A stretch of DNA of 64,000 nt from Eledone cirrhosa (GCA_964016885.1 OZ024743.1:161090212-161154211), one strand, 5' to 3'; counted from the first letter of the stretch, positions 33,898-44,769 are shown. Numbers and translations are program-made. Notes: a model not told the origin generated them from the sequence alone.

Positions 33898-33922
33898 CTG
33901 ATGAAGGACTAGCGTCCGAAAC
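33898..33922 (+). ncRNA. hammerhead-ribozyme-like core
   Basis: CTGATGA (33898-33904), one A, a GGAC/GTCC stem with TAGC loop (33906-33917), then GAAAC (33918-33922). These are the two conserved core boxes around stem II of a hammerhead ribozyme, but with one extra base before the stem. Penelope-like elements are known to carry hammerhead motifs in their terminal repeats. Stems I and III and the cleavage triplet could not be placed with confidence, so activity is not claimed. Confidence 0.4.
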
Positions 33923-33923
33923 G

Positions 33924-34140
33924 TTAAGACCCTCTTCCTGCTATATCAAGAGTTAACCTAATATATCCCTCCCATATACTGTACCGATTGTGTTGTTATT
34001 TCTGTTTACCTTTTACATATATATATATATATATATATGAATATATTTGTAAAAGGTAAACAGAAATAACAACACAATCGGTACAGTATATGGAAAGGAT
34101 ATATTAGATTAACGCTTGATATAGCAGGAAGAGGGTTAAG
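33924..34140. repeat. fold-back with ~93-bp arms and (TA)n loop
   Basis: Left arm 33924-34016 (CCCTCTTCCTGCTATATCAA ... CTGTTTACCTTTTAC) and right arm 34049-34140 are reverse complements with about 90% identity, joined by a TA-rich loop. The left arm begins right after the hammerhead-like core; the right arm stops at the next palindrome. Confidence 0.85.
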
Positions 34141-34269
34141 AAAAGAGTCAGGACCCCGCCGGCTGAGCTCCGGCTGTTTCCATAGCTAGATCCGAACACG
34201 TTCGGATCTAGCGTTCGGATCTAGCTGTCGAAACGGCCGGAGCGCAGCCGTCGGGGTCCTGACTCTTTT
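34141..34269. repeat. GC-rich 129-bp palindrome
   Basis: Arms 34141-34197 and 34213-34269 match at 52 of 57 positions (AAAAGAGTCAGGACCCCG at the outer edge). The 15-bp loop itself contains another GTTCGGATCTAGC unit. Unusually GC-rich for this window; no coding capacity. Could be a MITE or a highly structured RNA source. Confidence 0.85.
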
Positions 34270-34350
34270 CCTATTACCGCCTCTACTACCCTAAGTATCG
34301 AGTACTCTGCTGCGTTATGGTCCATCTGGTATCTTACCACATCTTCTTCG

Positions 34351-34352
<2 letters not shown>

Positions 34353-34381
<29 letters not shown>

Positions 34382-34421
34382 CATACAAACATACATACAT
34401 ACATACATACATACATACATA
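34353..34421. repeat. (CATA)n array
   Basis: About 17 units, left of repeat A3. Confidence 0.95.
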
Positions 34422-34856
34422 CATGGTGGCTGCCAACTCGTTTTCGAGTACGGCCACTACTTCATATCCATGTAGGAGAACCCCTATTGATGCGCTGAAC
34501 GACTTGAAAACTCTGGTACAAACACTACACTTGTGACAATTATTGACACATAGTGCCAGGCCCATGGTACCATGTGACGACAAGTGCAGAGAGATCTCCA
34601 GATATAAAGCAATGCCTGTGCCGTGAAGCTTTTATAGTGAGCAAAGGCACTGCACAAAGCCAGTCCCACTCTCTTAACTAAGATGATATTTACCAAAAAG
34701 AAGAACAAGTCAACATCATTGGATACCATCAGGGTTGCAGGTGTTATATCAGAGTTTTCCTTCTCCTAGAATTCTGTCTTGACAAAGGCTAAGGGGTCAT
34801 CTCTCCCGGTGATTTTGGATGTCCATTGACTCTTAAGAGCTCCTTTGCCCTTTACA
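34422..34856 (-). repeat. family A repeat, copy A3
   Basis: Longer on its right than A1 (GATTTTGGATGTCCATTGAC, then TTAAGAGCTCCTTTGCCC), ending in CATTCATACATGATGGCTGC, which begins a truncated second copy at about 34863-34905. Confidence 0.8.
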
Positions 34857-34904
34857 TTCATACATGATGGCTGCCCCCTCGTTATCGAGTATGGCCATTG
34901 CACG

Positions 34905-35040
34905 AGAAGAAAAAAAAAATAAAGAAAAAATAAAAAAATAAAAAATAAATAAATAAATAAAAATAAAAAAATAAAAATAATAATAATAATAATAATAAAT
35001 AAATTAAAAAAAGAAAAAAAAAGAAGAAAAGAAAAAAGAA

Positions 35041-35071
<31 letters not shown>

Positions 35072-35200
35072 CATACATATATACATACACACATACATAC
35101 ACATACACACACATATACACACACATACATTAATAACAATAATAATAATAACGACAACAACAATAATAATATACATATTCATATATATATACACACACAC
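34905..35200. repeat. poly-A/AAT and CATA/TA low-complexity tract
   Basis: A-rich runs, AATAAT runs, TA run (35041-35067), CATA units, AATAAC units. Confidence 0.9.
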
Positions 35201-35236
35201 GCACGCACATAAGCATATCTACACACACGATAGCAA

Positions 35237-36249
35237 CTAACAGTGCTGCGATCGAATGTGGCTTTTTAGCCCAGCCAATGATCTAAAATGTCTTGCACAG
35301 AGTCGGCAACCAAAACATTCACTGGGAATAGTCGGCTGTGGTTGGAGTTCGTGTACTTTTGCATGTCGCTTGAGCCCTCCTGCTGATTTACATTCTCTAC
35401 CACATGTTTGGCAAGCATGATAAGTAGCATCTCCAACAGCAGCCTGGTAGTCAACCACTGGTCTTACTTTATGACTGCGAAGATGACTTTCGAGTCCAGC
35501 TTTGCTTAGGCAGAGTCTCGCACAGACGCTGCATGTCAGCACCGTAGGAGGACCCTCGCCGTCTGGAAGTGCAACAGCAATGCCCTCCTCACGTCCCGCT
35601 TTACTTTCTCGTGTGCGATTCGAGATGCCTCAAAGGCAACTTTTCCCTCATATACAGTCTTTCTCCATTTATTACGATCAGCAGCAATATTCTCCCATGT
35701 ATCAGCAGAGATGTTAGCGTCTTTCAGAGAGGCTTTCAAGGAATCCTTATACCTCTTTTTTTGGTTTATGTGGCGGTCGTTTCCTTTAACCAACTCTCCA
35801 TAGAAGAGTTGTTTTGGTATTCTAGAATCCTTCATCCTGGCAAGGTGACCACTCCAACGGAGTCGTTGCTTAAGCACAAGAGCTTCTATACTGTCACACA
35901 TAGAGCTTTCCAAAATCTCGACATCACTGATGTGGTCCCTCCAGTGAACGCCATGGATCCGTCTGAGACACATCTGATGGAAACGCTCCAATTGCTTAAG
36001 GTGGCGTCGATATGTGACCCAGGTCTCACAGGCATAAAGAAGACAAGAGAGTACACATGCCCTGTACACCTTTACCTTTGTCCTCCTGCATATGTCTCGC
36101 CGACCCCAGAGTCGCCTTTCTAGCTTTCCGAAAGCATCACATGCTTTCCTAATCCTAAGTGAGATTTCACTGTCAAGGTTGCCGTATCGATTGACAGTGC
36201 TTCCCAGGTAGACAAACTGATCAACCACTCCAAGTCGTTTGCCATACAT
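35237..36249 (-). pseudogene. LINE RT C-terminus with three C2H2 zinc fingers
   Basis: Reverse strand, 5'-truncated near 36249. It reads VDQFVYLGSTVNRYGNLDSE, KVKVYRACVLSCLLYACETW, RIHGVHWRDHISDVEILES, LRWSGHLARMKDSRIPKQLF and YGELVKGNDRH, the post-catalytic region of a widespread animal LINE family. After a frameshift near 35580 the frame carries three C2H2 units: CSVCARL...H-x3-H, CQTCGRE...H-x3-H and [20 protein letters not shown] with final His-Cys, each with 12 residues between the Cys and His pairs. The stop is at 35237-35239. C-terminal fingers probably contact nucleic acid during target-primed reverse transcription. The last finger closely resembles the one encoded by family A repeats. 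Confidence 0.8.
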
Positions 36250-36660
36250 ATAGATATATGAGGGAGCTTATAGATAGGACAACACACGCTGTCTTTTCGT
36301 GGGGTAAGTTTTTAATTAATTTTTGTATTCTGAAACATCAAAATACAACAATTTTTTGGTCACTGGACTCGGGAATGTCACGACAGAAGTTTGTGGAAGT
36401 TACACAAATATTTTAGTATATTTTAGCAGAGCAATCCTTATTTATATTTTACATTTTACATTTACTTACATCTCAATATAACTTGGCTAAAATTCAAATT
36501 TTGCTAAGAGAAGAAAACGGTCAAATGAACTAGATACCGCTCACTGTCCCCACCACCACAATAACGTCTACACTCTCTCTCCACCATCACATGTCATTAC
36601 CATACCATATCCTATCTAGACTAAAGTCATCGACCTGTTGTCAAACTCTCTACTCTCTGT
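36250..36660. other. interval without recognisable gene
   Basis: AT-rich, unassigned. Confidence 0.3.
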
Positions 36661-36739
36661 TGAATGTATATATATATGTGTGTGTGTATGTATATGTGTG
36701 TATATACATCACTCAGTCAAACAACCAGATTTCAACCCC

Positions 36740-37075
36740 AACATCTACAACAACAACAACACCGGCACTAATGTTTACAGCAACAACAGCTTCAGAATGA
36801 ACTGAAATGAACATTTACAACAATTACAACAACAACAACAACAACAACAGCGGCATCAAAACATAAAAAAAGGAAGGGAAAAGAAAAAAGAAAAGGGGAA
36901 GGGGAAAAAAAAAAGAAAAGAAAAAAAACCCCTCAAAATAACAAAACACACACACACACACAACACAACAACAACATCAACTGCCACCACCACCACCACC
37001 GTCACCGCCGCCGCCATCACATACATACATACATACATACATACATACATACATACATACATACATACATACATA
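36740..37075. repeat. (ACA)n, purine-rich and (CATA)n low-complexity tracts
   Basis: ACA repeats to 36850, A/G-rich to 36935, CA run, CAC/CCG triplets, then (CATA)n from 37018. Confidence 0.9.
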
Positions 37076-37227
37076 CATGATGGTTCCCAACTGGTTTTCG
37101 AGTACGGCCACGACTTTATATCCTTGTAGGAGAACCCCTACCGATACGCTGAACGAGTGTGACGTTTTAGTCCAGCCAGCGACATGAAAACTCTGGTACA
37201 AACACTACACTTGTGACAATTATTGAA
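37076..37227 (-). repeat. family A repeat, partial copy A4
   Basis: Only the tail-proximal 152 bp; it stops at ACAATTATTGAAACATA, where other copies read ACAATTATTGACACATAG, and passes into (CATA)n. Confidence 0.85.
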
Positions 37228-37308
37228 ACATACATACATACATACATACATACATACATACATACATACATACATACATACATACATACATACATACATA
37301 CATACATA
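37228..37308. repeat. (CATA)n array between A4 and A5
   Basis: About 20 units, starting at the internal ACACATA-like site of the A repeat. Confidence 0.95.
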
Positions 37309-37918
37309 CATGGTGGCTGCCAACTCGTTTTCGAGTACGGCCACTACTTTATATCCATGTAGGAGAACCCCTACCGATGCGCTGAACGAATGTGACTTTA
37401 GTCCAGCCAGCGACTTGAAAACTCTGGCACAAAGACTACACTTGTGACCATTATTGACACATAGTGCAGGGCCCATGGTACCATGTGATGTCAAGTGCAG
37501 AGAGATCTCCAGATATAAAGCAATGCCTGTGCTGTGAAGCTTTTATAGTGAGCAAAGGCACTGCACAAAGCCAGTCCCACTCTCTTAACCAAGATGATAT
37601 TTACCAAAAAGAAGAACAGGTCAACATCATTGGATACCATCAGGATTGCAGGTGTTATATCAGAGTTTTCCTTCTCCTAGAATTCTGCCTTGACAAAGGC
37701 TAAGGGGTCATCTCTCCCGGTGATTTTGGATGGCTATTGACTCTTAAGAGCTCCCTTGCCCTTTGACAGGTTTTGTTTTTAGTCCTGCAGGATGTCCAAA
37801 GTCACCCTCCTCACCAAGAAACCTTGGTGGGGTTGCCAGTTTAGTCGCCAACGACCCGACCATGAGACAGGTTGTACTGGGATACATGTTACCAGTAGCA
37901 CCAACTGGTGACCTGACA
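37309..37918 (-). repeat. family A repeat, full-length copy A5
   Basis: About 610 bp, the longest A copy. Minus strand, 5' to 3': TGTCAGGTCACCAGTTGG, CTGGTAACATGTATCCCAGT, ACAACCTGTCTCATGGTCGG, then the middle part shared with A1-A3, the C2H2 finger tail ([19 protein letters not shown]) and CCATG(TATG)n. Its 5' end matches the family B copy at 45825, so both families have a defined 5' end. No RT is present, so it is non-autonomous; it may be an internally deleted LINE keeping 5' UTR and 3' end. Confidence 0.8.
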
Positions 37919-37963
37919 TAACATACATACATACATACATACATACATACATACATACATACA

Positions 37964-37994
<31 letters not shown>
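37919..37994. repeat. (CATA)n array
   Basis: About 18 units between A5 and R4-like copy 3. Confidence 0.95.
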
Positions 37995-37995
<1 letters not shown>

Positions 37996-40900
37996 CTATA
38001 CAGTCAACGCGATCAATCGTATATTTTGTCGTGGGAGACTATTTATTAAATTTAAGATGAATACTATCTCCGACAGTAGTGCCACAACTACAGTCATGTT
38101 GAATAACTGGATATTCTTCTAACTATCCCTTCTGAAGACACTTTTTATTCGAATTCGTAGAGATATCCGACTAAATACATAATTCATTTTACAAGGATGT
38201 GCTACAAACAGCATGGCTGAACACAACATCAACAACAAAATTAAGGGCGTACCGAAGACAACCAACAAGAAAGGTAAACAAACTTTATTCAGTTGTAGCT
38301 ACAGAAGAAACCTAAATTATGAATCGCATTTCTCTTGGAATTGCGAACTTATTAATGATTTATTTAATTGTTATAAAATGGCAAAAAGCAATCCCTCCAT
38401 TGGCTATAAAAACAGAATGAAGCTACACTGGGACGAAATGCACCCAGAGCTAAATTATTTCACAGCGAAACAATTACGCCAACAAGCGACGTTTGTTGAA
38501 AGTAAAAATAAGATAAATATTATTAATTGTAAGTCCCCCACAACAACAAACATGGAATCAACAATACGTGCTACAGGTCGCCATGCTACTAGACTTCTTA
38601 GCAGCCAGGTCGAACAGCACCTTGAAACAACTATGCTTGTAAGAAACTTGACACCACCTGTACCATCTAAGTCTACCTCCAATGCTGGGGAAAACATTAT
38701 CGATAATAATCGAAGAAATAATGATAATAATCGAAGAAATTTGACACCACGTGTACCATCCGAGTCTACCTCGACTTTTGTGGAAAATACTATCGATAAT
38801 GATAATAATCAAAAGTATAAACAATTGAAAATTTCCCTCAACGAAATCTTCCACAGAGAAATTAATTCATGTATAAATATCTCTCTTGCTGAAAACGACA
38901 ATGTTTAATAAGAAAAGAAAAAAAATAATGAAATATTACGTGTTATTGACGAAATAGGGGATGAATATTTACGACGGATAAAAACCCCAACATTTTGGCA
39001 AATCAACGCCTGTTTATATGCCTTAGCAATGACAGTGAAGCATCATCTTGGTGATAGCAGAGATATTAACAAGAACAGAACACCACCAAAAATACCATCA
39101 TATATAACTAAAATAGAAAAAAAGTTTGCTGACCTACGAAAAACTATAGGATATGTGACAATGCTGCTAACATGCAAACAAACACAAAAACACCTCACTC
39201 CTCACCAACAAAGAGTAAAAAATAAAATAGAGACGATGTTTGGTAACAGTAGAACCAGAACTCTTCAATATAAGCTGATCACCCTCAAACAAGAATTGAG
39301 AGCTGTTAACGAAAAACGCCGATACCCGAAGAAGGTAGATGAGAGAAAAATGCTTAATAAAAGACTTAGACGAAACCAAACATCAGTCTATAGAGATATG
39401 AAGAACAAAATAATAAGTGTCACTGAGGCCCCATCCCAGAAAGACATAGATTCCTTTTGGAGCAAAATATGGGTTGAAAAGAAGAATGTCAACCGAGATG
39501 CAGTGTGGCTAAGAGAAATCCAAAAGAACTATTGCTCCTACACTACAACAAAAACATACGAAATAAGTGAGGGAATCCTTGAGACTGTGATAGGAAAACT
39601 CCAAGATAAGAAAACACCAGGAAGAGACATGATTGTCGGCTACTGGTACAAAAAACTGATATTCTATCGGAGGTATCTTACTGACCTCTACCAACAAGTT
39701 CTTACGGGAGATACACTTATACCAGAATGGTTGACATTAGCACAAACGTTACTGGTCCCCAAGAACAAAGACACCCACTTGGCAAAAAACTACCGACCCA
39801 TTGCATGCCAGAACCTGATGTATAAGATGTATACAGCCTGCCTGAACCTATTCCTCCAAGATCACTGTGAAAATAATATCATCACAGATGAACAAGCAGC
39901 TGGAAAGAAAGGGGTTTGGGGATGTGCTGAACAACTCCTAATCAACAAAACTGCGATTACGGAGGTGCGACAACTTAAGAGGAATATGGCTACAGACTGG
40001 CTGAACTACAGGAAAGCTTTCGATTCTGTTCCCCACTCTTGGACGATAGAGACCCTCCAACTTGCTAAAGTCCCAGACATTATTGTCAGAGCCATAGAGA
40101 GGCTGTCTTCTTCTTGGGCTACTATCCTAAGGTTAAAGACAGAGAGGGAGGACTCTATTTTCACTGATAAAATAAAATATTGCAGGGGTATATTTTAGAG
40201 GGACAGTCTCTCTGTGATATTATTCATCTTGTCATTAAACCCCTTGTCCTTTCTGCTCGAGAAATGTGAGGGATACATCATTGGCTCACAGGAGGACAGA
40301 AATACGAACCCAATCCATAATTTCTCTGTGGACGAATTTTGTTCATTGAGAGATATTCCCTGTGTGATAATCAAAACCTCACACCCAGGGAAGTCGCTCA
40401 GCAGTATCGCATTGAATCCATGGATGAAAAACTGCATGCTTATCAGCAAAAAATCATACATGGATATGTTGCCAGGAAGCTCCAGAGTGAGAGTAATATA
40501 GATAAGGAAAGTAGTCTATCTTGGACCAACAACCGCTATATTGGCTCCCACTTTGAAGGATACGCATTTGCTATCCAAGAACATGAAATTAACACGAAAT
40601 ACCTGATTTACAAAAGAGATAGGGATGCAAGAAAAACACCTAAATGTGATAGCAGTGCAGACTCTGCAGAACTATCATCGAGGATATCACCCATGTTATC
40701 AGCAGCTGTCCAAAGATGTCATCGCGGTACAATCTACCTATGAGGCATGATGCAGTGGCCAAAACACTGTACAATGCAGTTCGTAAAAAAGATAGCCCCG
40801 ATAATAAACACATTAAAAGCTACAGCAATGTGGAAGACATCCATGTACGTAATAAGGAAGAGTACTGGTGGAATGTTCCAGTAAAAACCCCAATAAAATG

Positions 40901-41506
40901 CAGGCATAACAGACCAGATATTATGATATGGGACAGGGAGAAGAAAACATGCACAGTAGTGGAAATTAGCTGCCCAGCAGATGCCAATATAATATCAAAG
41001 ATTAGCGAAAAGGAGAATATTTATGCAGAACTGATGAGAAATCTGCAGATACTCCACCCTGATTACACCTTCAGATTTATGCCTGTGATTATTGGGGCAC
41101 TGGGGTATGTTAGTAACTGCCTCAATACAAATCTTGAGAAGCTAGGCTTCACAGGAACAGAAAGAACACAACTAGTTAGGAAATTACAAGTACAATCCAT
41201 TAATGGAACAGTAAAAATATGTAAAATATTCCAAAAAATATGTAAAACATTCCAAAAATACACATGTACAGATACAAATCATATACACATACACACATAC
41301 AACTCAAAACATACACATACACACATACATCTCAAAACATACACATCCACACATACAATAACATACATATCTACACATGCAGACATGCATACATAATCTA
41401 CCTAGTTGATGTTGTGTAAATTCAAATGAGAGAGCCTTGTGTCTATGTTAGAAACCGACTCTCTCTCTATTGGTAAAAATTTGTGAAATTATAAAACCAG
41501 AAGAAC
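37995..41506 (+). mobile_element. R4-like LINE copy 3, internally deleted
   Basis: Shared 5' start AGTCAACGCGATCAATCG at 38002 (after TATACTATAC) and 3' end AAAACCAGAAGAA at 41505, then three CATA units. Both ends match copy 2. The 3' part carries extra CACATA-rich sequence (41260-41390). Confidence 0.8.
38213..41396 (+). pseudogene. R4-like LINE polyprotein copy 3, RT catalytic site deleted
   Basis: The start ATG is kept at 38213: MAEHNINNKIKGVP, SHFSWNCELINDLFNCYKMA, MKLHWDEMHPELNYFTAKQL. A stop region lies near 38906, then an open frame from 39029 to 40198 contains the RT fingers/palm (KTPGRDMIVGYWYKKLIFYR, CQNLMYKMYTACLNLFLQDH, NYRKAFDSVPHSW with the motif A Asp changed to Asn). TAG at 40196-40198 falls in GIFQGDS. 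Soon after (about 40317) roughly 660 bp are missing relative to copy 2, including FVDD, with about 40 bp of filler. The tail resumes at RDIPCVIIK and keeps HNRPDIMIWDREKKTCTVVE plus ISCPADAN, an intact nuclease motif, ending 41396. Confidence 0.82.
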
Positions 41507-41571
41507 ATACATACATACGGTTACGGTCTCATGAATGAAACAAGTAAAAAGAAAAGATATATATACACGTA

Positions 41572-42102
41572 CAAGGTGCATCCAGGAAGTTTTGAGACTT
41601 CTTCAGGAGAGCGATTAATTAATTTCAAAGAAGTACAAAACTCTAATTACTTTCAAAGTAGGATCCTCTGACTTCAATGCACTTGTTGTAGTGCTTCAAC
41701 TACGTCGTGAATGCCCATGGAAGTCCTTCAAAGTGGAGGTGTCCAGGACCCAAGTCACAGTTTACTTCATCTTCTTAATTTCTTTAAAACGACTGCCCCC
41801 TGAGGTTCTCTTTCAGCTTGGGGAACAACCAAATGTCACAGGGAGCAAGGTTTGGACTGCAGGAAGGGTGAGTGGACAGTTTTGATACCCATCTCCGTCC
41901 TTCCTTCTGTTTGTCACTGAGCACCCTAGGAACACACTTATTTCACGCATATTCAGATCTTCAGGAGTAATTCTGTGCGCATTTGACAAAAGTTGGCAGG
42001 TCAATTTATTAGATGTTTAATGATATACTAAAATTACAATACTTTAGGACAGTTGTAACTGCCTCTCCTAAAAACGTCTCAGAACTTCTGGAATGCAGCT
42101 TG
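41572..42102 (-). mobile_element. mariner-like element, internally deleted
   Basis: 531 bp between TA dinucleotides (41570-41571, 42103-42104), the mariner/Tc1 target duplication. The termini are inverted repeats: CAAGGTGCATCCAGGAAGTT and, reversed from the right end, CAAGCTGCATTCCAGAAGTT, with similarity over about 40 bp. The minus strand encodes CVPRVLSDKQKEGR and, after a deletion, NLAPCDIWLFPKLKENLRG, the region of the last catalytic Asp of mariner transposase. Frameshifts and stops; inactive. Confidence 0.88.
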
Positions 42103-42104
42103 TA

Positions 42105-42350
42105 TATATGATATAATACATAATTTCATTCATGTTGTTAATTTTCCTTGTAAACATGCTGCCATGTTAGACATTAATTTATACAGCAGATGATCGATAA
42201 ATTTGTGGTTTGGATCCAGTCAGTTTGCGTCTCTCCTTTTCTATCCCAAAGTGGTCTGTATATATAAGATATCACATGTATACTTTTATATAAACACACC
42301 TACACATACACAAACCTACACACATATATAGATTGATAGATAAAAACTAG
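42105..42350. other. interval without recognisable gene
   Basis: AT-rich, unassigned. Confidence 0.3.
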
Positions 42351-42357
42351 CACACCG

Positions 42358-42655
42358 TCGACGGCGCGTGTTCCAGTTGATATTATCAACAGAACAGACT
42401 GCTCGTGAAATTAACGTGCAAGTGGTTGAGCATTCCACGGACACGCGTACTCTTAGTGTAGTTCTCGAAGAGGATCAGCATGACACAGAATATGACAAAG
42501 CCGGCCCGACGAATTACATGTACAGCTCATTTTGCCAGCTGAATAGACTGGGGCAACGTAAAATAAAGTGTCTTGCTCAAGTACACAACGTACTGTCAGG
42601 AATCGAACTCACGACATTTCGATCGTGAGTCGAATACCCTATCCACAAAGCCAGA
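42358..42655 (-). mobile_element. tRNA-derived SINE, second type
   Basis: Minus strand begins with a tRNA-like head, GTCTGGCTTTGTGGATAGGG (box A region) and GAGTTCGATTCCTGA (box B). Body on plus: GACTGCTCGTGAAATTAACG, GTGGTTGAGCATTCC, ATTATCAACAGAACAGACTG. The body matches a cephalopod SINE I recall; distinct from the OK-type copies. Confidence 0.8.
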
Positions 42656-42659
42656 CACT

Positions 42660-43010
42660 TTCACAAATAAATAGATAAATAATGGACGAATTGCCAAGAT
42701 GAAAAAGTTAAGACGTTTTATTTTTCTAACGCATGTTTCTACAATGAATGAGGAGAAAAATACAGAGGGGGGAGGGGATAAGAATAGTGAAAAACATTGA
42801 TCAAGCACCATTGTTAATAAAGGTGTCTATATATTATAATCTGAAACATTGATTTGAGGAATTTAGTATCAAACTTTAATCGCATTCAGTCTTGTGTCAT
42901 CAGAGAGTTTATAAAATACACAATTAAGGAATGTTAGTAAAAAGACATCTTAGCAACACAATAACATACCTCAAGAATAGCCGTAACAAACTAATGCTAT
43001 ATATATAAGG
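42660..43010. other. interval without recognisable gene
   Basis: AT-rich, unassigned. Confidence 0.3.
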
Positions 43011-43014
43011 AAGT

Positions 43015-43100
43015 TTGTTTGAATATTGACCGCTAAAAATACTAAATAAAATTGATAATAATTAAGGTTTCATGTGTGTTTTCAACTAATCTGACCTCTA
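43015..43100 (+). repeat. dispersed repeat R3, copy a
   Basis: About 85 bp: AAGGAAGTTTGTTTG, ACTAAATAAAATTGATAATA, TTTTCAACTAATCTGACCT. Second copy at 46362-46455. Confidence 0.8.
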
Positions 43101-43359
43101 TTAAGCTAACTGTCGACTTATTTTCCGAAAATGGAAGGGGGGGGGGGGCAATTGGAGAAAAATGTACTGCAGTTCCAAGTACACAAGTACTGTCTCTTCG
43201 AACGTTATGCTATCAATATACAAAGAGAGAAACACTATAAATCTCACTCTAACTAAAACGTTTGTTGTCGACAAGTCTAACATCTGACTCACTTTCTCTC
43301 CCTCACTCACCTTTTTCTCTCTATCTGTATGTATATCCAGTCAGACCCCTCCACCTCCC

Positions 43360-43890
43360 CGTCTTCCCACTCCCGACCCTCCCCTCCTTCAAGCGCGCAC
43401 GCAACCTCCGCAACCTCTTCGTCCGTAACTCCCTATGCCCCACACCCCCGTTCCTCCCCCGATCCCTTCCCCGCTCCCGACCCCTCTTCCACACATGCCC
43501 CCACATCACCAACACCATCACCTTCCAGGGACCCAATGGCCACTCCCTCCTTGTCTGGCATTCCTTTCGATGCACCTCCTCCAGCCTTGTCTATGGACTC
43601 CGCTGCACGGAGTGCAGTGCGCAGTGTGTCGGACAGACGGGACGCCGTTTGGCCGACCGGTTCGCCGAGCAACTCTGCCTCGGCTCGTATTCCCCCATCG
43701 CCCAACATTCCTGCTTAGCCGGGCATTCCACTTGCAACCTGACCGTCTGTGGCCTGATTGCACGCCCGGAACCCCGGATGCCGGATTGAGGGCCGAGCAT
43801 CGCACGATATTCAGACTTCAGACATGCACCACCCCTGGTTTGAACTCCCCGATATTTTCCGCACACACGCAACTACGCACCATACACTAA
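43360..43890 (+). pseudogene. Penelope-like GIY-YIG endonuclease domain
   Basis: Frame 43262-43789 holds FKRARNLRNLFVRNSL, CPHITNTITFQGPNGHSLLV, then the GIY-YIG core: SLVYGLRCTECSAQCVGQTG, RRLADRFAEQLCLGSYSPIA, QHSCLAGHSTCNLTVCGL. The CX2C pair inside the core, GQTGRRL-DRF-E and the trailing H-F/L-GH pattern are typical of PLE endonucleases. After a frameshift near 43785 the end AEHRTIFRLQTCTTPGLNSP appears. No RT upstream, so it is 5'-truncated. Here GIY corresponds to LVY and YIG to CVG, so activity is doubtful. Confidence 0.8.
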
Positions 43891-43929
43891 CCACATCACC
43901 TACAGACATACCACGCATTCAATTCTTTT

Positions 43930-44240
43930 CAACCTTACACACACACACGCACATCTACACATACACACACACTTCAACCCACACCGGCTCCAGATTTGAC
44001 ACGTTCTCATCCCACCCGGCCCCCTCGATCCACACACACATACATACACACCAACACCCATACAGGGACTATACACGCACAGATATATACTCCACCCCAA
44101 CACACACACACAATGTATTTTCAAAACCTACATTCACATACACTCGCTTCCTTCCAGACTCTCATACTTACATCCACACATACACACACACACACTTACA
44201 TCTACACATACACACACACCTTACCTTCCGCCATCCCCGC
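43930..44240. repeat. CACA/ACAT-rich low-complexity tail
   Basis: Irregular ACAC/ACATAC tract after the Penelope nuclease, with pyrimidine-rich sequence to 44340. Confidence 0.75.
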
Positions 44241-44344
44241 CCAGACTGATTTTCTTGCTCCCCCAACCCACCCTTTCACTCCCTCTCTCTCCCTTCACCA
44301 CCCCTATACACACTACCACACCCTTGCCATCCCGGACATATAGA

Positions 44345-44767
44345 CCCCTCCTACCCCCTTTATTTTCATTTTTTTAAACTTATTTTTCCTTTCTTTTCTG
44401 GTTCTTTACTCGTTAACTTCCCTCCTTGCAGCCCTCCATACTTCCTCTCAGAGTTCCTCTCAACCTTCCTCCACTCCCACCAAGCGTGAAACTAATACAA
44501 CTATGTACAATTGACTCCTGCGTTTGTTCTTTTCAACTACATGTATACACACACACACACTCACACACGCACACATTTATATATATATATGTGTATTTTA
44601 ATTGTGTCTCATATAAAATAATACAACTGGCTATCCGCAAAATACATATGGTTAGCACCCCAAACGTAAAATTGGGATTATACTAAGGTATATCCTAATG
44701 TTTGTTGAGTGAGATGGAAGCCAGTCAGAGTATAGCTTGAAGCTTTAAGCTTTCTCTGTTAATGTAT

Positions 44768-44768
<1 letters not shown>
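44345..44768. other. interval without recognisable gene
   Basis: Pyrimidine-rich then AT-rich; short CA/TA runs at 44548-44592. Confidence 0.3.

Positions 44769-44769
<1 letters not shown>

Noticed and set aside
20942..41506. CRISPR-like array impression from regularly spaced CATA blocks
   Set aside because: The blocks are simple tetranucleotide repeats of variable length in a eukaryotic genome, with mobile elements between them, not uniform spacers.
26573..41506. R4-like copies 2 and 3 as one segmental duplication
   Set aside because: The similarity stops exactly at the shared 5' and 3' ends and the flanking elements differ.
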